64,000 bases of DNA, from positions 62,001 through 126,000 of the forward strand of contig CAWEZC010000005.1 in NCBI GenBank assembly GCA_963813495.1, in the 5' to 3' direction. The notes under the pieces were generated by a model. It was not told the DNA's origin. It was given only the letters and a program-made list of their open reading frames with translations, and searched no databases. Every line of letters starts with the position of its first letter. Position 1 is the stretch's first letter. Source of the DNA: JACVRW01 sp963813495. Its GTDB lineage: Bacteria; Actinomycetota; Thermoleophilia; Solirubrobacterales; Thermoleophilaceae. Made by a program: the position numbers and the translations under genes. Positions 28,444-36,570 of the stretch are shown in pieces.

Positions 28444-30518
28444 CCCCGCGGCTCGCTCTCGTTGGCGTCCACCGCCGCCAGCACCCGCTCGGCCGTCATC
28501 GGGAGCTCGGTGAGGTTCAGGCCGAGCGAGCCCAGCGCGTTGCCGATCGCGGCGGGCACGGGCGGCAGGGCGGTCTCCCCCAGGCCGTGTGCCTCGGCAC
28601 CCTCGCGCTCGATCAGCTCGTGGGTGAGGCGGCGGGGGAGGTCGCCGATCGCGGGCACGTTGTAGTCGGACAGGTTGGTCCCGGTGACCTGGCCGTCGGA
28701 ATGTTCGACCTGCTCGAAGAGCGCGCTACCCAGGCCCATGATCATCGACCCCTCGTTCTGCAGCTCCGCTCCCGCGCGGTCCACCACCCGGCCGGCGTAC
28801 ACCGCGGCGTGCAGGCGCTCGACCGACAGCGCGCCGGTTTCCTCGTCCACGAGCACATGCGCGGCGGCCGCCCCCTGGTGCCAGTGGGTGGAGGCGATGC
28901 CCTGGCCGGTCTCGGGGTCGAGACCGCCTTCGTTGACCACCTCGCCGTAGCCGCGCTCTCCGCCGTTCGAGCGCAGGTCGGCTACTGCCTCGGCGAGGGC
29001 GCGGCCCATCATGTGCGTCGAGCGGCTGGAGGTGGTGCGCGTGTCGTAGGGGGAGCTGTCGGTGTCCGGGTCCGGCACCTCGATCTGACCGGGCTCACAG
29101 CCGAGCAGACGGGCGCCGGTCAGGCGCAGTGACTGGCGGATGCCCTGACCCATCTCGCACGAGGCGCTGCGGATGACGTAGCCCACCGGTGTGCGCTCGA
29201 CCGCGATCGCGGCGCGGCTCGGCGTCTGCATGCCCTTGAGCAGCAGGCAGAGGCCCTTTCCGCGCGGGTCGCGCTCGTATTCCACCGCGTCGGCCGCCGC
29301 CTGCAGGCACTCCTCGAAGTGCACGTCGTGCATCAGCTCGCCGGTGGCGAAGCGGTCGCCGTCGCGCAGCAGGTTGCGGCGGCGCAGCTCCAGCGGGCTG
29401 AGGCCGAGGCGCTGCGCCAGCAGGTCCATCGCCCGCTCGGAGGCCCAGACCGACTGGGTCGCGCCGTAGCCGCGGAATGCCCCGCTGGGCGGCAGGTTGG
29501 TGTAGACGGCGAGCGAGTCCACGCGTACGTGCGGGATGCGGTAGGGGCCGATGCCCGCGTAGCCAAGCTTGGTGGCCACACCCGGCCCGCAGTCGGCGTA
29601 GGCGCCGGTGTCCACCCAGCAGTCGAGCTGCTTGGCCACGAGCGTGCCGTCCAGACGAGCTCCCAGGCGTACCCGCACGACCGCAGGGTGCCGGTTGAGC
29701 GTGAGCCACTCCTCCGAGCGGTCGAGCACGGCCCTCACCGGGCGCCCCGCCTTGCGCGCCAGGCAGGCCACGAGCGCCTCGAGCCGGGTGAAGGTCTTGG
29801 CCCCGAACGAGCCGCCCATCGGGGGCGCCACCACCCGGATGCGCTCCTCGTCGATCCCGAACAGGCCGGCGAGGTCCGCGCGCAGGTTGAAGGGGGTCTG
29901 CGTGCCGGTGTGCAGCTCGAGCTGCCCGTTCCCGGTCCACAGCGCGGCGCTCGCGTGAGGCTCCATCGGGGCGTGCTGGGCGCCGGCGACGCGGAAGGTC
30001 TCCTCCACCACGGCCCCGGCGCAGGCAAAGCCCTCCTCCACCTCGCCCTGCACGAGCCGGAAGCGGTGGCAGACGTTCGTGCCCGGCAGCGGCCGCACGC
30101 CGATCGAAACCGCGTCGCCGGCGGAGCTGCCGGCGTCGGGGTGGAGCAGCGGCGCCCCCTCGGCCACCGCGGAGAGCGGGTCGAGCACGGCCGGCAGCTC
30201 CTCGTAGTCGACCTCGAGCACCTGCGCCGCGGCTCGCGCCTCGGCGCGGGTGGGAGCGGCCACCGCGGCCACGATGTCCCCCGCGAAGCGCGCCGTCGAA
30301 GCCAGCACGGTCTGGTCCTTGAGCTGGCAGCCGTAGCGTCCCAGGCCCTCGACGTCCTCGGGCAGCAGCGCCAGCGCGCCGGCCGGCAGGGCGGACGCGT
30401 CGATCCTGCGTACCCGGGCGTGGGCGTGCGGGGAGCGCACGAAAGCCGCCTCCCACGCGCCCGGGAGCTCCACGTCCTGGGAGTAGCGCTGCGCTCCGCT
30501 GACGCGCGGATCGCTCAC
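28440..30518 (-). CDS. Molybdenum hydroxylase large (molybdopterin) subunit, xanthine dehydrogenase family
   Basis: 692 residues that bind the Mo-MCD cofactor and hydroxylate the substrate with water-derived oxygen. Visible motifs are PPMGGSFGAKTF, SGAFRGYGATQ (the Mo-site loop), ASCEMGQGI and HGLGETALPPV with the catalytic Glu near the C-terminus. The loop is FRGYG, not the AYXCSFR of true CO dehydrogenase, so this is a hydroxylase of an organic, probably aromatic or N-heterocyclic, substrate. It is somewhat shorter than the usual 750-800 residues. GTG 30518 overlaps the FAD-subunit stop. Confidence 0.93.
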   Translation of the reverse strand: MSDPRVSGAQRYSQDVELPGAWEAAFVRSPHAHARVRRIDASALPAGALALLPEDVEGLGRYGCQLKDQTVLASTARFAGDIVAAVAAPTRAEARAAAQVLEVDYEELPAVLDPLSAVAEGAPLLHPDAGSSAGDAVSIGVRPLPGTNVCHRFRLVQGEVEEGFACAGAVVEETFRVAGAQHAPMEPHASAALWTGNGQLELHTGTQTPFNLRADLAGLFGIDEERIRVVAPPMGGSFGAKTFTRLEALVACLARKAGRPVRAVLDRSEEWLTLNRHPAVVRVRLGARLDGTLVAKQLDCWVDTGAYADCGPGVATKLGYAGIGPYRIPHVRVDSLAVYTNLPPSGAFRGYGATQSVWASERAMDLLAQRLGLSPLELRRRNLLRDGDRFATGELMHDVHFEECLQAAADAVEYERDPRGKGLCLLLKGMQTPSRAAIAVERTPVGYVIRSASCEMGQGIRQSLRLTGARLLGCEPGQIEVPDPDTDSSPYDTRTTSSRSTHMMGRALAEAVADLRSNGGERGYGEVVNEGGLDPETGQGIASTHWHQGAAAAHVLVDEETGALSVERLHAAVYAGRVVDRAGAELQNEGSMIMGLGSALFEQVEHSDGQVTGTNLSDYNVPAIGDLPRRLTHELIEREGAEAHGLGETALPPVPAAIGNALGSLGLNLTELPMTAERVLAAVDANESEPRG

Positions 30519-31348
30519 GCGAGCGCCTCCAGCGCCCGCCGAACCTCGACCTCGATCACCCTGCGCCGGTAGGCCGACGAGCCGCGCGAGTCGGCGAGCG
30601 GGTCGATCTCGCGCGCGTAGCGGCGGCCGATCTCGGCCGCCGCCTCGGCCGAGATCGGTGACTCCCCGGCCGCGGCGAGCGCGTCGGGCAGCTCGCGCGG
30701 GCGCTCGGAGACCGCCCCCACCACCACCCTCAGCCCGTCCTCCCCGCGGGCCGCGGCCACCGCCACGCAGGGACGGTCCTCGCGCGAGCGGGAGCGGAAC
30801 TTGCGGTAGACCGCGCGCTCCGGACAGGGCGGCACGCGCACCTCCACGAGCAGCTCGTCGGGCTCGATACATGTCTCGTAGAAGCCGAGGATGAGCTGCT
30901 CCATGCTCACGGTGCGGGTACCTCGCCTCGAGCGCAGCACGGCGCGCGCGCCGAGGGCCATGAGCACCGCCGGTGGATCGGAGGCGTAGTCCGCATCGGC
31001 GAGGACCCCTCCGACCGTGGCCTGGTTTCGCACTCTCGGGCTGGCGACGAGCGAGAAGGCCCGCGCCAGTACCGGCCAGCCGTCGCGCACCACGGCTGAG
31101 CGCTCGACCGCGCGATGGCGTGCCATCGCCCCCAGGCGCAGCTCACCCTCCACCTCCGACACGTAGTCGAGTCCGCGCACGGCGCCGAGCGACAGCAGGG
31201 CCGGCGGCGAGACCAGGTCCTGATTCATGAGTATGCCCAGGAAGGTGCCCCCGGCCAGCACCGTGGCCTCGTCGCCGTGCTCGGCCCGCAGGCCGAGCGC
31301 CTCGTCGAGCGTGACCGGGTCGAGCCATTGAGGATCGGTACCTGCCAC
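30515..31348 (-). CDS. Molybdenum hydroxylase FAD-binding medium subunit (CoxM-like)
   Basis: 277 residues with the vanillyl-oxidase-type FAD fold: AGGTFLGILMNQ (the AGGTDL-like motif, about residue 32), ATVGGVLADADYASDPPAVL (the second FAD motif) and a C-terminal CO_deh_flav_C domain. It accepts electrons from the 2Fe-2S subunit and hands them to an acceptor or quinone. The start GTG 31348 is one base beyond the stop of the phosphohistidine-domain gene. Confidence 0.93.
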   Translation of the reverse strand: MAGTDPQWLDPVTLDEALGLRAEHGDEATVLAGGTFLGILMNQDLVSPPALLSLGAVRGLDYVSEVEGELRLGAMARHRAVERSAVVRDGWPVLARAFSLVASPRVRNQATVGGVLADADYASDPPAVLMALGARAVLRSRRGTRTVSMEQLILGFYETCIEPDELLVEVRVPPCPERAVYRKFRSRSREDRPCVAVAAARGEDGLRVVVGAVSERPRELPDALAAAGESPISAEAAAEIGRRYAREIDPLADSRGSSAYRRRVIEVEVRRALEALA

Positions 31349-31349
31349 C

Positions 31350-33080
31350 TCAGGCGAGCAGCTCGACCACGCCCGTGGTGCCGTTGACCCGAATGCGGTC
31401 GCCGGTGGCGATGCGCTCGCCCGCGTTGGTGGTGCCCACCACCGCCGGGATCCCGAACTCGCGCGCCACCACGGCGGGATGCGACACCGCCCCGCCGGCC
31501 TCGGTCACCAGGCCGCTGATCTTGGTGAACAGCACCACCCAGGCCGGGTTGGTCATGCGACAGACGAGGATCTCGCCGTCCTTGACCTGGTCGAACTCGT
31601 CGAGCGAGTGCACGAAGCGAGCCGGCCCTTCCACCACGCCGGGCGACGCGGCCAGCCCGCGCACCTCGCCGGTCGTGGCCGGCTCGCCCGCGTAGAACTT
31701 CTCGGGGAAGCCCCAGAGCGCGTTGTAGGGGAAGTCGAGCGCCGGCTGGGTGGCCGTGCCGACCCACGACGGGGGCCGCTTCTCGGAGGCCTCTTCGAGG
31801 GCATCGCGGCGGTCGCCCACCAGCTCACGCGCCTCCAGCGAGGACTGGTCGGCCATCAGCAGGCGCAGCTCGTTGTAGCGCAGGTACACCACGTCCTCGG
31901 CGTCGTCGAGCGCCCCGGCCTCGACGAGCTTGCGGCCGATGGCGATCAGGACCAGGCGCAGCCGCGCGTTGGTGCCCTGGTCGATGTAGAAGTGGTGGTC
32001 GGGCGTGAGCGGATTCATGCTCAGGGAGCGCGCCAGCGCCGCGTCCAGCTCCGCCCGCTGCTCACCCTCGACACCGTCGAGCACCTCGGTCTTGGCCTTC
32101 TCGAGATCGTCGCGCACGGCGGCGATGTTCGAGGGGTAGTCGTAGTCGGTGGCCAAGTAGCCGCGCACGGCTTCGACGATCGGGGCGGCATCCTCGCTCC
32201 AGGTCTTGAACGAGAACTCGTGAGACCAGATCGCCTTGTAGCCGAAGTTCTTCTGGTGCGGCTCGATGCGCTCCACTACGAAGCGCCTGCCGCGCTCCGA
32301 GCCATCGAGCGCGCGCATCACGTCGGCCGCGGTGTCGCCCTCGAAGGCTGCGCCCAGCTCGGGCTCGTCCTTGATCTCCTCCTTGAGCTTCCAGAGGTCC
32401 TCGATCGAGTCCCAGTTGCGGTCCTCGAGCGAGCTCTGGAGGCGACCCATCAGTCCCGGATCGGCCTCGCCGCGGGCCTCCTCGATCAGCGCGTTGAGGG
32501 CCTGGGTGGAGGCGAACTGGGCGAAGTTCAGCATCCAGTGGATCTTCCAGTGACGGTCGTGGATATCGATCGCGTCCTCGAGCAGCACGGCCAGCTCGAG
32601 AAAGGACGCGCCGTCGGTCTCGAAGCCGTCGAGGTACTCGAAATTGTGCTCGATCTCCGGGCGCAGGCGGTCGCGCCACCAGCCCAGGAAGTTCTCCGCG
32701 TAGTGCGGCAGCACCCAACCCAGATACGCGCCGATCTTGCCGGCGTGCTCGGGGTCGCGCGGCACGCGGGGCACGTAGCGCGACTGGTACTCGGCCGCCT
32801 CCGCATGGATCGAGGCGTCCGCGGGCACGGCCGCGGTGTAGACGTAGCCGTTGATCTCCTTGGCCACCCAGTCGCATGCGAACGGAGTGCCGAAGCGTCG
32901 GAACATGTGGTCGCAGGTGAGCCACCAGCCGCCGATGTCGAAGAACATCGGGGAGACCGGATTGGGACAGTGCAGGTCGTCGTAGATCCAGAAGAGCTCC
33001 TTCTGGCCCTCCTCCCACTCGATCGGGAACTCCTCGCTCCCGTGAAAGCTGCCGAGCACCTCGTCTTGCGCAACCGCCAT
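31350..33080 (-). CDS. Phosphohistidine (swivel) subunit of a split dikinase, phenylphosphate-synthase-like
   Basis: First gene of the operon, 576 residues. A long N-terminal region of about 470 residues (EEGQKELFWIYDDLHCPNP, WWLTCDHMFRRFGTPFACDW) corresponds to the central substrate-binding region of rifampin phosphotransferase and phenylphosphate synthase. The C-terminal 90 residues are the mobile swivelling domain, with phosphohistidine about His534 in GGAVSHPAVVAREFGIPAVVG. There is no pyruvate/PEP-binding TIM barrel. With the ATP-grasp gene at 23751-24662 it makes about 879 residues, the size of one rifampin phosphotransferase. ATG 33080 is chosen for its GGGGAGAG ribosome site. Confidence 0.85.
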   Translation of the reverse strand: MAVAQDEVLGSFHGSEEFPIEWEEGQKELFWIYDDLHCPNPVSPMFFDIGGWWLTCDHMFRRFGTPFACDWVAKEINGYVYTAAVPADASIHAEAAEYQSRYVPRVPRDPEHAGKIGAYLGWVLPHYAENFLGWWRDRLRPEIEHNFEYLDGFETDGASFLELAVLLEDAIDIHDRHWKIHWMLNFAQFASTQALNALIEEARGEADPGLMGRLQSSLEDRNWDSIEDLWKLKEEIKDEPELGAAFEGDTAADVMRALDGSERGRRFVVERIEPHQKNFGYKAIWSHEFSFKTWSEDAAPIVEAVRGYLATDYDYPSNIAAVRDDLEKAKTEVLDGVEGEQRAELDAALARSLSMNPLTPDHHFYIDQGTNARLRLVLIAIGRKLVEAGALDDAEDVVYLRYNELRLLMADQSSLEARELVGDRRDALEEASEKRPPSWVGTATQPALDFPYNALWGFPEKFYAGEPATTGEVRGLAASPGVVEGPARFVHSLDEFDQVKDGEILVCRMTNPAWVVLFTKISGLVTEAGGAVSHPAVVAREFGIPAVVGTTNAGERIATGDRIRVNGTTGVVELLA

Positions 33081-33112
33081 GGCCCTCTCCCCTCTTGGAC
33101 GCTGCCCGGGCG

Positions 33113-33135
33113 CGATCATAGATAATCGATGATCG
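33113..33135 (-). promoter_or_regulatory. Palindrome over the -10 region of the catabolic operon (candidate GntR operator)
   Basis: Perfect 7-base inverted repeats CGATCAT (33113-33119) and ATGATCG (33129-33135) flank a 9-base A/T-richer spacer. On the minus strand TATGAT (33115-33120) is a good -10 hexamer, putting transcription start near 33107 and giving a leader of about 27 bases with a GGGGAGAG ribosome site before the ATG at 33080. No good -35 is seen. Overlap of palindrome and -10 is what a repressor such as the operon's GntR protein would use. Confidence 0.5.
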
Positions 33136-33283
33136 TCCTGCGCTGCGGTCTGCGTGCGGACTCAAGCGGTGTCGGCGCTGGGCGAGCCGGAGGTCCCGGG
33201 AGTGACGAGCGGATCGACGCCGACATCGAGCGGCTCACAGCGGCGGGCCGCTGGAGCAGGGCCCTTGCCGGGTGACTCCCGCG
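33136..33283. other. Intergenic stretch with no supported gene
   Basis: About 150 bases between the ydcZ-like stop and the operon promoter. One plus-strand frame ends SDERIDADIERLTAAG... and has gene-like codons, but it is short, has no convincing start and matches nothing I know. I see no clear terminator. Confidence 0.4.
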
Positions 33284-33730
33284 TTACTCGCGCACGATAA
33301 GCACGGTCCCCGCGGCCAGCAGGGCGATCCCGAGCAGCTTTTCCCAGGTGATCGCTCGCTCGTCCAGGCCGAGGACCCCGGCGCGGTCGAGCACCACCGA
33401 GAGGGCGAGCTGGCCCGCGATCACCGCCGCGGTGGTTCCCCCCGCTCCCAGCTCCCGCACCGTGATCAGCGTGATCAGGACGATCGCCGCCCCGCCGATC
33501 CCGCCGAGAATCCAGTAGTACCAGGCGGCTGACTGTGCCCCCTCGTCGCCCTTGAGCCCACCGCCCACGGTGAACGTGAGCGCCAGGATGAGCGCGGTCC
33601 CGACCAGGAAGCTCACCAGCGCCGCACCGAGGCTCCCCACCGAGTTCGAGATGACGTTGTTGGCGGGAGCCTGCGCGGCCACCAGCCCGCCGGCGGCGAC
33701 CGTCAGCAGCACGGCGATCTCCTTGCTCAC
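33284..33730 (-). CDS. YdcZ-family (DMT superfamily) membrane protein
   Basis: 148 residues with about five transmembrane helices, e.g. IAVLLTVAAGGLVAAQAPANN, VISNSVGSLGAALVSFLVGTALILAL, and a last helix LLGIALLAAGTVLIV. The NxxL/G-rich small-residue pattern is that of the DUF606/YdcZ half-size DMT transporters, which probably pair as dimers. The substrate is unknown. GTG 33730 overlaps the polA stop (GTGA), so it is coupled to polA translation. Confidence 0.85.
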   Translation of the reverse strand: MSKEIAVLLTVAAGGLVAAQAPANNVISNSVGSLGAALVSFLVGTALILALTFTVGGGLKGDEGAQSAAWYYWILGGIGGAAIVLITLITVRELGAGGTTAAVIAGQLALSVVLDRAGVLGLDERAITWEKLLGIALLAAGTVLIVRE

Positions 33731-36498
33731 TTGGCCTCCAGCCAGTTGGAGCCGACGCCGAGGTCGACCTCGAGCGGCGGGTCCATGTCGAACGCCTCCG
33801 CCATCTCGCGGCGCACGATCTCGGAGGCGCGCTCGGCCTCGCGCTCGGGTCCCTCGAAGAGCAGCTCGTCGTGGATCTGGAGCACCAGCCGGGTGTCGAG
33901 CCCGGCCGCGCGCAGCTCGTCGCGGGCCCTCACCATGGCGACCTTGATGATGTCCGCCGCCGTCCCCTGGATGACCATGTTGACCGCGAGGCGCTCGCCC
34001 AGGGAGCGGGTCTGAAACTGCCGCGAGCGCAGCTCGGGGACGCGGCGGATGCGACCGAAAAGCGTGGTCACGTGCCCCTCCTCGCGCGCTCTCTCGATCG
34101 TGGTCTCGATGAACTCCTTCACCCGGGGAAAGCGCTCGAAGTAACGGTCGATGAACTCCTGCGCCTCCTCCTGGGGGATCTGGAGGCGGTCGGCCAGCCC
34201 GTAGGCCGACAGCCCGTAGACGATCCCGTAGTTGACCATCTTGGCCTTGGAGCGCGTGCCGGGGTCGGTCTTGCCGCCCAGAATCGCCTCGGCGGTGGCG
34301 GTGTGGACATCCTCGCCGCGCCGGAATATCTCTTTGAGCACGGGCTCGTCGGCGATGTGGGCGAGCAGGCGCAGCTCGACCTGGGAGTAGTCGGCCGAGA
34401 TCAGGCGGTTGCCGGGCTCGGCCACGAAACACGCGCGGATCTCGCGGCCCTGCTCGGTACGAATCGGGATGTTCTGCAGGTTGGGGTTGGTGCTCGACAG
34501 GCGCCCGGTGGCGGTGGCCGTCTGGTTGAAGGTCGTGTGCAGGCGCCCGTCCTCGCCGATCAACTCGGGGAAGGCGTCCAGGTAGGTCGACTTGAGCTTG
34601 GTCACCTCGCGCCATTCCTCGATGGCGGGCACGATCTCGTGCTCGTCGCGGATCGCCTGCAGCACTCGGGCGTCTGTGGAGAAGCCAGTCTTGCCGCGCC
34701 GCTTGCGCGACAGGCCGAGCTTCTCGAACAAGATCGGGGCCAGCTGCTGGGGCGAGCCGATGGTGAACTCCTCCCCCGCGAGCTCCCAGACCCGGCGCTC
34801 CAGCTCCACGGCGCGGACTCCGAAGCGCCGGCTGATCGCCTGCAGGCGCGCCACATCGAGGGTGATGCCCTCCCGCTCCATCTCGACGAGCACGTCCACC
34901 AGGGGCAGCTCGACCTCGCGGAACAGGCTGGTCAACCCGTCCTCCTCCAGGCGCTCGCGCTGGCGCTCGGCCAGTACGCGGGTGAGCACCGCGCGCTCGG
35001 CCACACCGTTGGCGCCCTCGACCTTGGCCCCGATGCCGGTCTCGGTGGCGAGCTCGTCGAGCGGATAGCCGCGCCGGGCGGGGTCGATCAGGTAGGCCGC
35101 AACCATCGTGTCGTGCTCGAGCGGCGGCGGATCGGCGGGGTCGTCGGCCACGGCGATCGTCTTCCAGTCGTGAGCCACCACCGGCCGCTGCTCGCGCGCC
35201 ATCGTGAAGGCGGCCAGCGTCTCCGCCTCGGCCACCAGCACCTCGTCGCCCGCCCAGGCGGCCACCGTCAATGGCCCGCGGCTGACGGCATCGAGGTCGA
35301 AAGAGCCCTGGGGCGATCCGCCGGCCGCGGCCGTAGCGGCGGGCGCGGGCGCCTCGGTGGCCTCGAGCTCGGCGGCCGCCGCCTCGGGATCGAGCTCGCC
35401 CGCGAGCTCGGGGGCATCGGGATCATTCAGGTCCAGGTCGCTGCCCGCGGCCGGCTCAGCCGTGGCCGCCGGCTCGTCGGGCTGCTCGCCCGGCCGCAGC
35501 GCCGCCACCGCGACCAACTCGCCCTCGAGGCCGCCCAGCTCGGCCACCGGCACCTCGCGCGCGCGCACCCGGATCAGCTCCTCGACCCGCTCGGCGGGTG
35601 CGGCGCCGTCCTCGCCCAGCGCCTCCTCCAGGCGCTCGAGCGGAGCACGCAGCTCGAACTCCCGGAACGTCTCCCGCAGGCGCGAGCGGTCGGGCTCGCG
35701 CGCAATCACGCCCGCGAAGTCGACGTCCACCTCGACATCACGCACGGCGGTGGCGAGTTGCTTGGAGATGCGCGCGTTCTCGGCGTGCTCGGTGAGGTTC
35801 TGCTTGCGCTTGGCCCCCGAAATCGAGTCGATGTTCGCAAGCACCCCTTCGAGGTCGCCCCAGTCCTGCAGAAGCTGTGAGGCGGTCTTGTCGCCGATGC
35901 CCGGAACCCCGGGGATGTTGTCCGAGGTGTCGCCCTTGAGACCCACGAAGTCGGGCACGAGCTCGGGCGGGATGCCGTAGCGGTCGATCACGGCCTCGCG
36001 GTCGTACACCTTCGTGTCGGTCACGCCCCGGCCGGTGGCCATCACCTTCACCCCGGGCTCGATCAGCTGGAAGAGATCGCGGTCGCCGGTGAGGACGGTC
36101 ACGTCGATTCCCTCCTCTCGCGCCTGGCGGGCCAGCGTGGCGATCACGTCATCCGCCTCGTAGCCGTCCACACGAACGCTCTCGTAGCCGAAGGCCTCCA
36201 CCAGCGGCTGCATGTGCGGCCACTGCTCCTGCAGCAGGTCGGGGCGCGACTCGCGGTGACCCTTGTAGTCCTCGTAGATCTCCTTGCGCCCTGACATGCC
36301 CGCGTCCCACACCACGAGCGTCGGCCTGACCCCGAAGTCGGAGATCATCTTCACGAGCATCGAGGCGAAGCCGAAGATCGCGTTGGTGGGCTGCCCCTTG
36401 GACGTCGCGATGGACTCGGGAAGGGCGAAGAAAGCGCGGTACACGAGGCTGTTCCCGTCGATCAGGAGCAGCTCGCGTGGGGTCTCGTCGGGCACCAC
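33727..36498 (-). CDS. polA: DNA polymerase I
   Basis: 923 residues. The N-terminal 5'-3' exonuclease (LLLIDGNSLVYRAFF, VVWDAGMSGRKE, GYEADDVIATLA, TGDRDLFQL) spans about 1-290. A middle region resembles an inactive 3'-5' exonuclease: the DxE of motif I is not found, and only remnants such as EHDTMVAAYLIDPARRGY remain. The C-terminal polymerase has SADYSQVELRLLAH (motif A), RSKAKMVNYGIVYGLSAYGL (motif B/O helix) and QIHDELLFE (motif C). An Ala/Glu/Pro-rich linker of about 70 residues lies between exo domains. It fills gaps after excision repair and removes RNA primers. The start is one of two tandem GTG codons. Confidence 0.96.
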   Translation of the reverse strand: MVPDETPRELLLIDGNSLVYRAFFALPESIATSKGQPTNAIFGFASMLVKMISDFGVRPTLVVWDAGMSGRKEIYEDYKGHRESRPDLLQEQWPHMQPLVEAFGYESVRVDGYEADDVIATLARQAREEGIDVTVLTGDRDLFQLIEPGVKVMATGRGVTDTKVYDREAVIDRYGIPPELVPDFVGLKGDTSDNIPGVPGIGDKTASQLLQDWGDLEGVLANIDSISGAKRKQNLTEHAENARISKQLATAVRDVEVDVDFAGVIAREPDRSRLRETFREFELRAPLERLEEALGEDGAAPAERVEELIRVRAREVPVAELGGLEGELVAVAALRPGEQPDEPAATAEPAAGSDLDLNDPDAPELAGELDPEAAAAELEATEAPAPAATAAAGGSPQGSFDLDAVSRGPLTVAAWAGDEVLVAEAETLAAFTMAREQRPVVAHDWKTIAVADDPADPPPLEHDTMVAAYLIDPARRGYPLDELATETGIGAKVEGANGVAERAVLTRVLAERQRERLEEDGLTSLFREVELPLVDVLVEMEREGITLDVARLQAISRRFGVRAVELERRVWELAGEEFTIGSPQQLAPILFEKLGLSRKRRGKTGFSTDARVLQAIRDEHEIVPAIEEWREVTKLKSTYLDAFPELIGEDGRLHTTFNQTATATGRLSSTNPNLQNIPIRTEQGREIRACFVAEPGNRLISADYSQVELRLLAHIADEPVLKEIFRRGEDVHTATAEAILGGKTDPGTRSKAKMVNYGIVYGLSAYGLADRLQIPQEEAQEFIDRYFERFPRVKEFIETTIERAREEGHVTTLFGRIRRVPELRSRQFQTRSLGERLAVNMVIQGTAADIIKVAMVRARDELRAAGLDTRLVLQIHDELLFEGPEREAERASEIVRREMAEAFDMDPPLEVDLGVGSNWLEAK

Positions 36499-36532
36499 TC
36501 AACCCTATCGGCGCGCGGGCCGGCAATCGGGC

Positions 36533-36548
36533 CGGGGGCAGGCCCCCG
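36533..36548. promoter_or_regulatory. GC-rich inverted repeat between divergent polA and malic enzyme genes
   Basis: Perfect 7-base arms CGGGGGC and GCCCCCG separated by AG. It lies in the 70-base divergent interval, just upstream of a TATGAT hexamer (36552-36557) that could be the -10 of the malic enzyme gene; transcription would then start very near ATG 36571. It could be an operator or an incidental GC palindrome. Confidence 0.3.
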
Positions 36549-36570
36549 CCCTATGATGCGTGACCCGCCC

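Noticed and set aside
28003..31348. CO dehydrogenase (coxMLS)
   Set aside because: The subunit types fit, but the large subunit lacks the AYXCSFR loop and has FRGYG; called as a general molybdenum hydroxylase instead.
31350..33080. PEP synthase or pyruvate phosphate dikinase
   Set aside because: No C-terminal PEP/pyruvate barrel; only a substrate region and a phosphohistidine domain are present.
23751..33080. Rifampin resistance by phosphotransferase
   Set aside because: The domain set is similar, but the split genes and catabolic neighbours favour a metabolic substrate; no evidence for rifampin.
33136..33283. Short plus-strand gene in the gap before the catabolic operon
   Set aside because: Gene-like codons near the end, but no convincing start or known domain.
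33871..35880. 669-residue plus-strand open frame
   Set aside because: Antisense to polA, whose polymerase motifs are intact.
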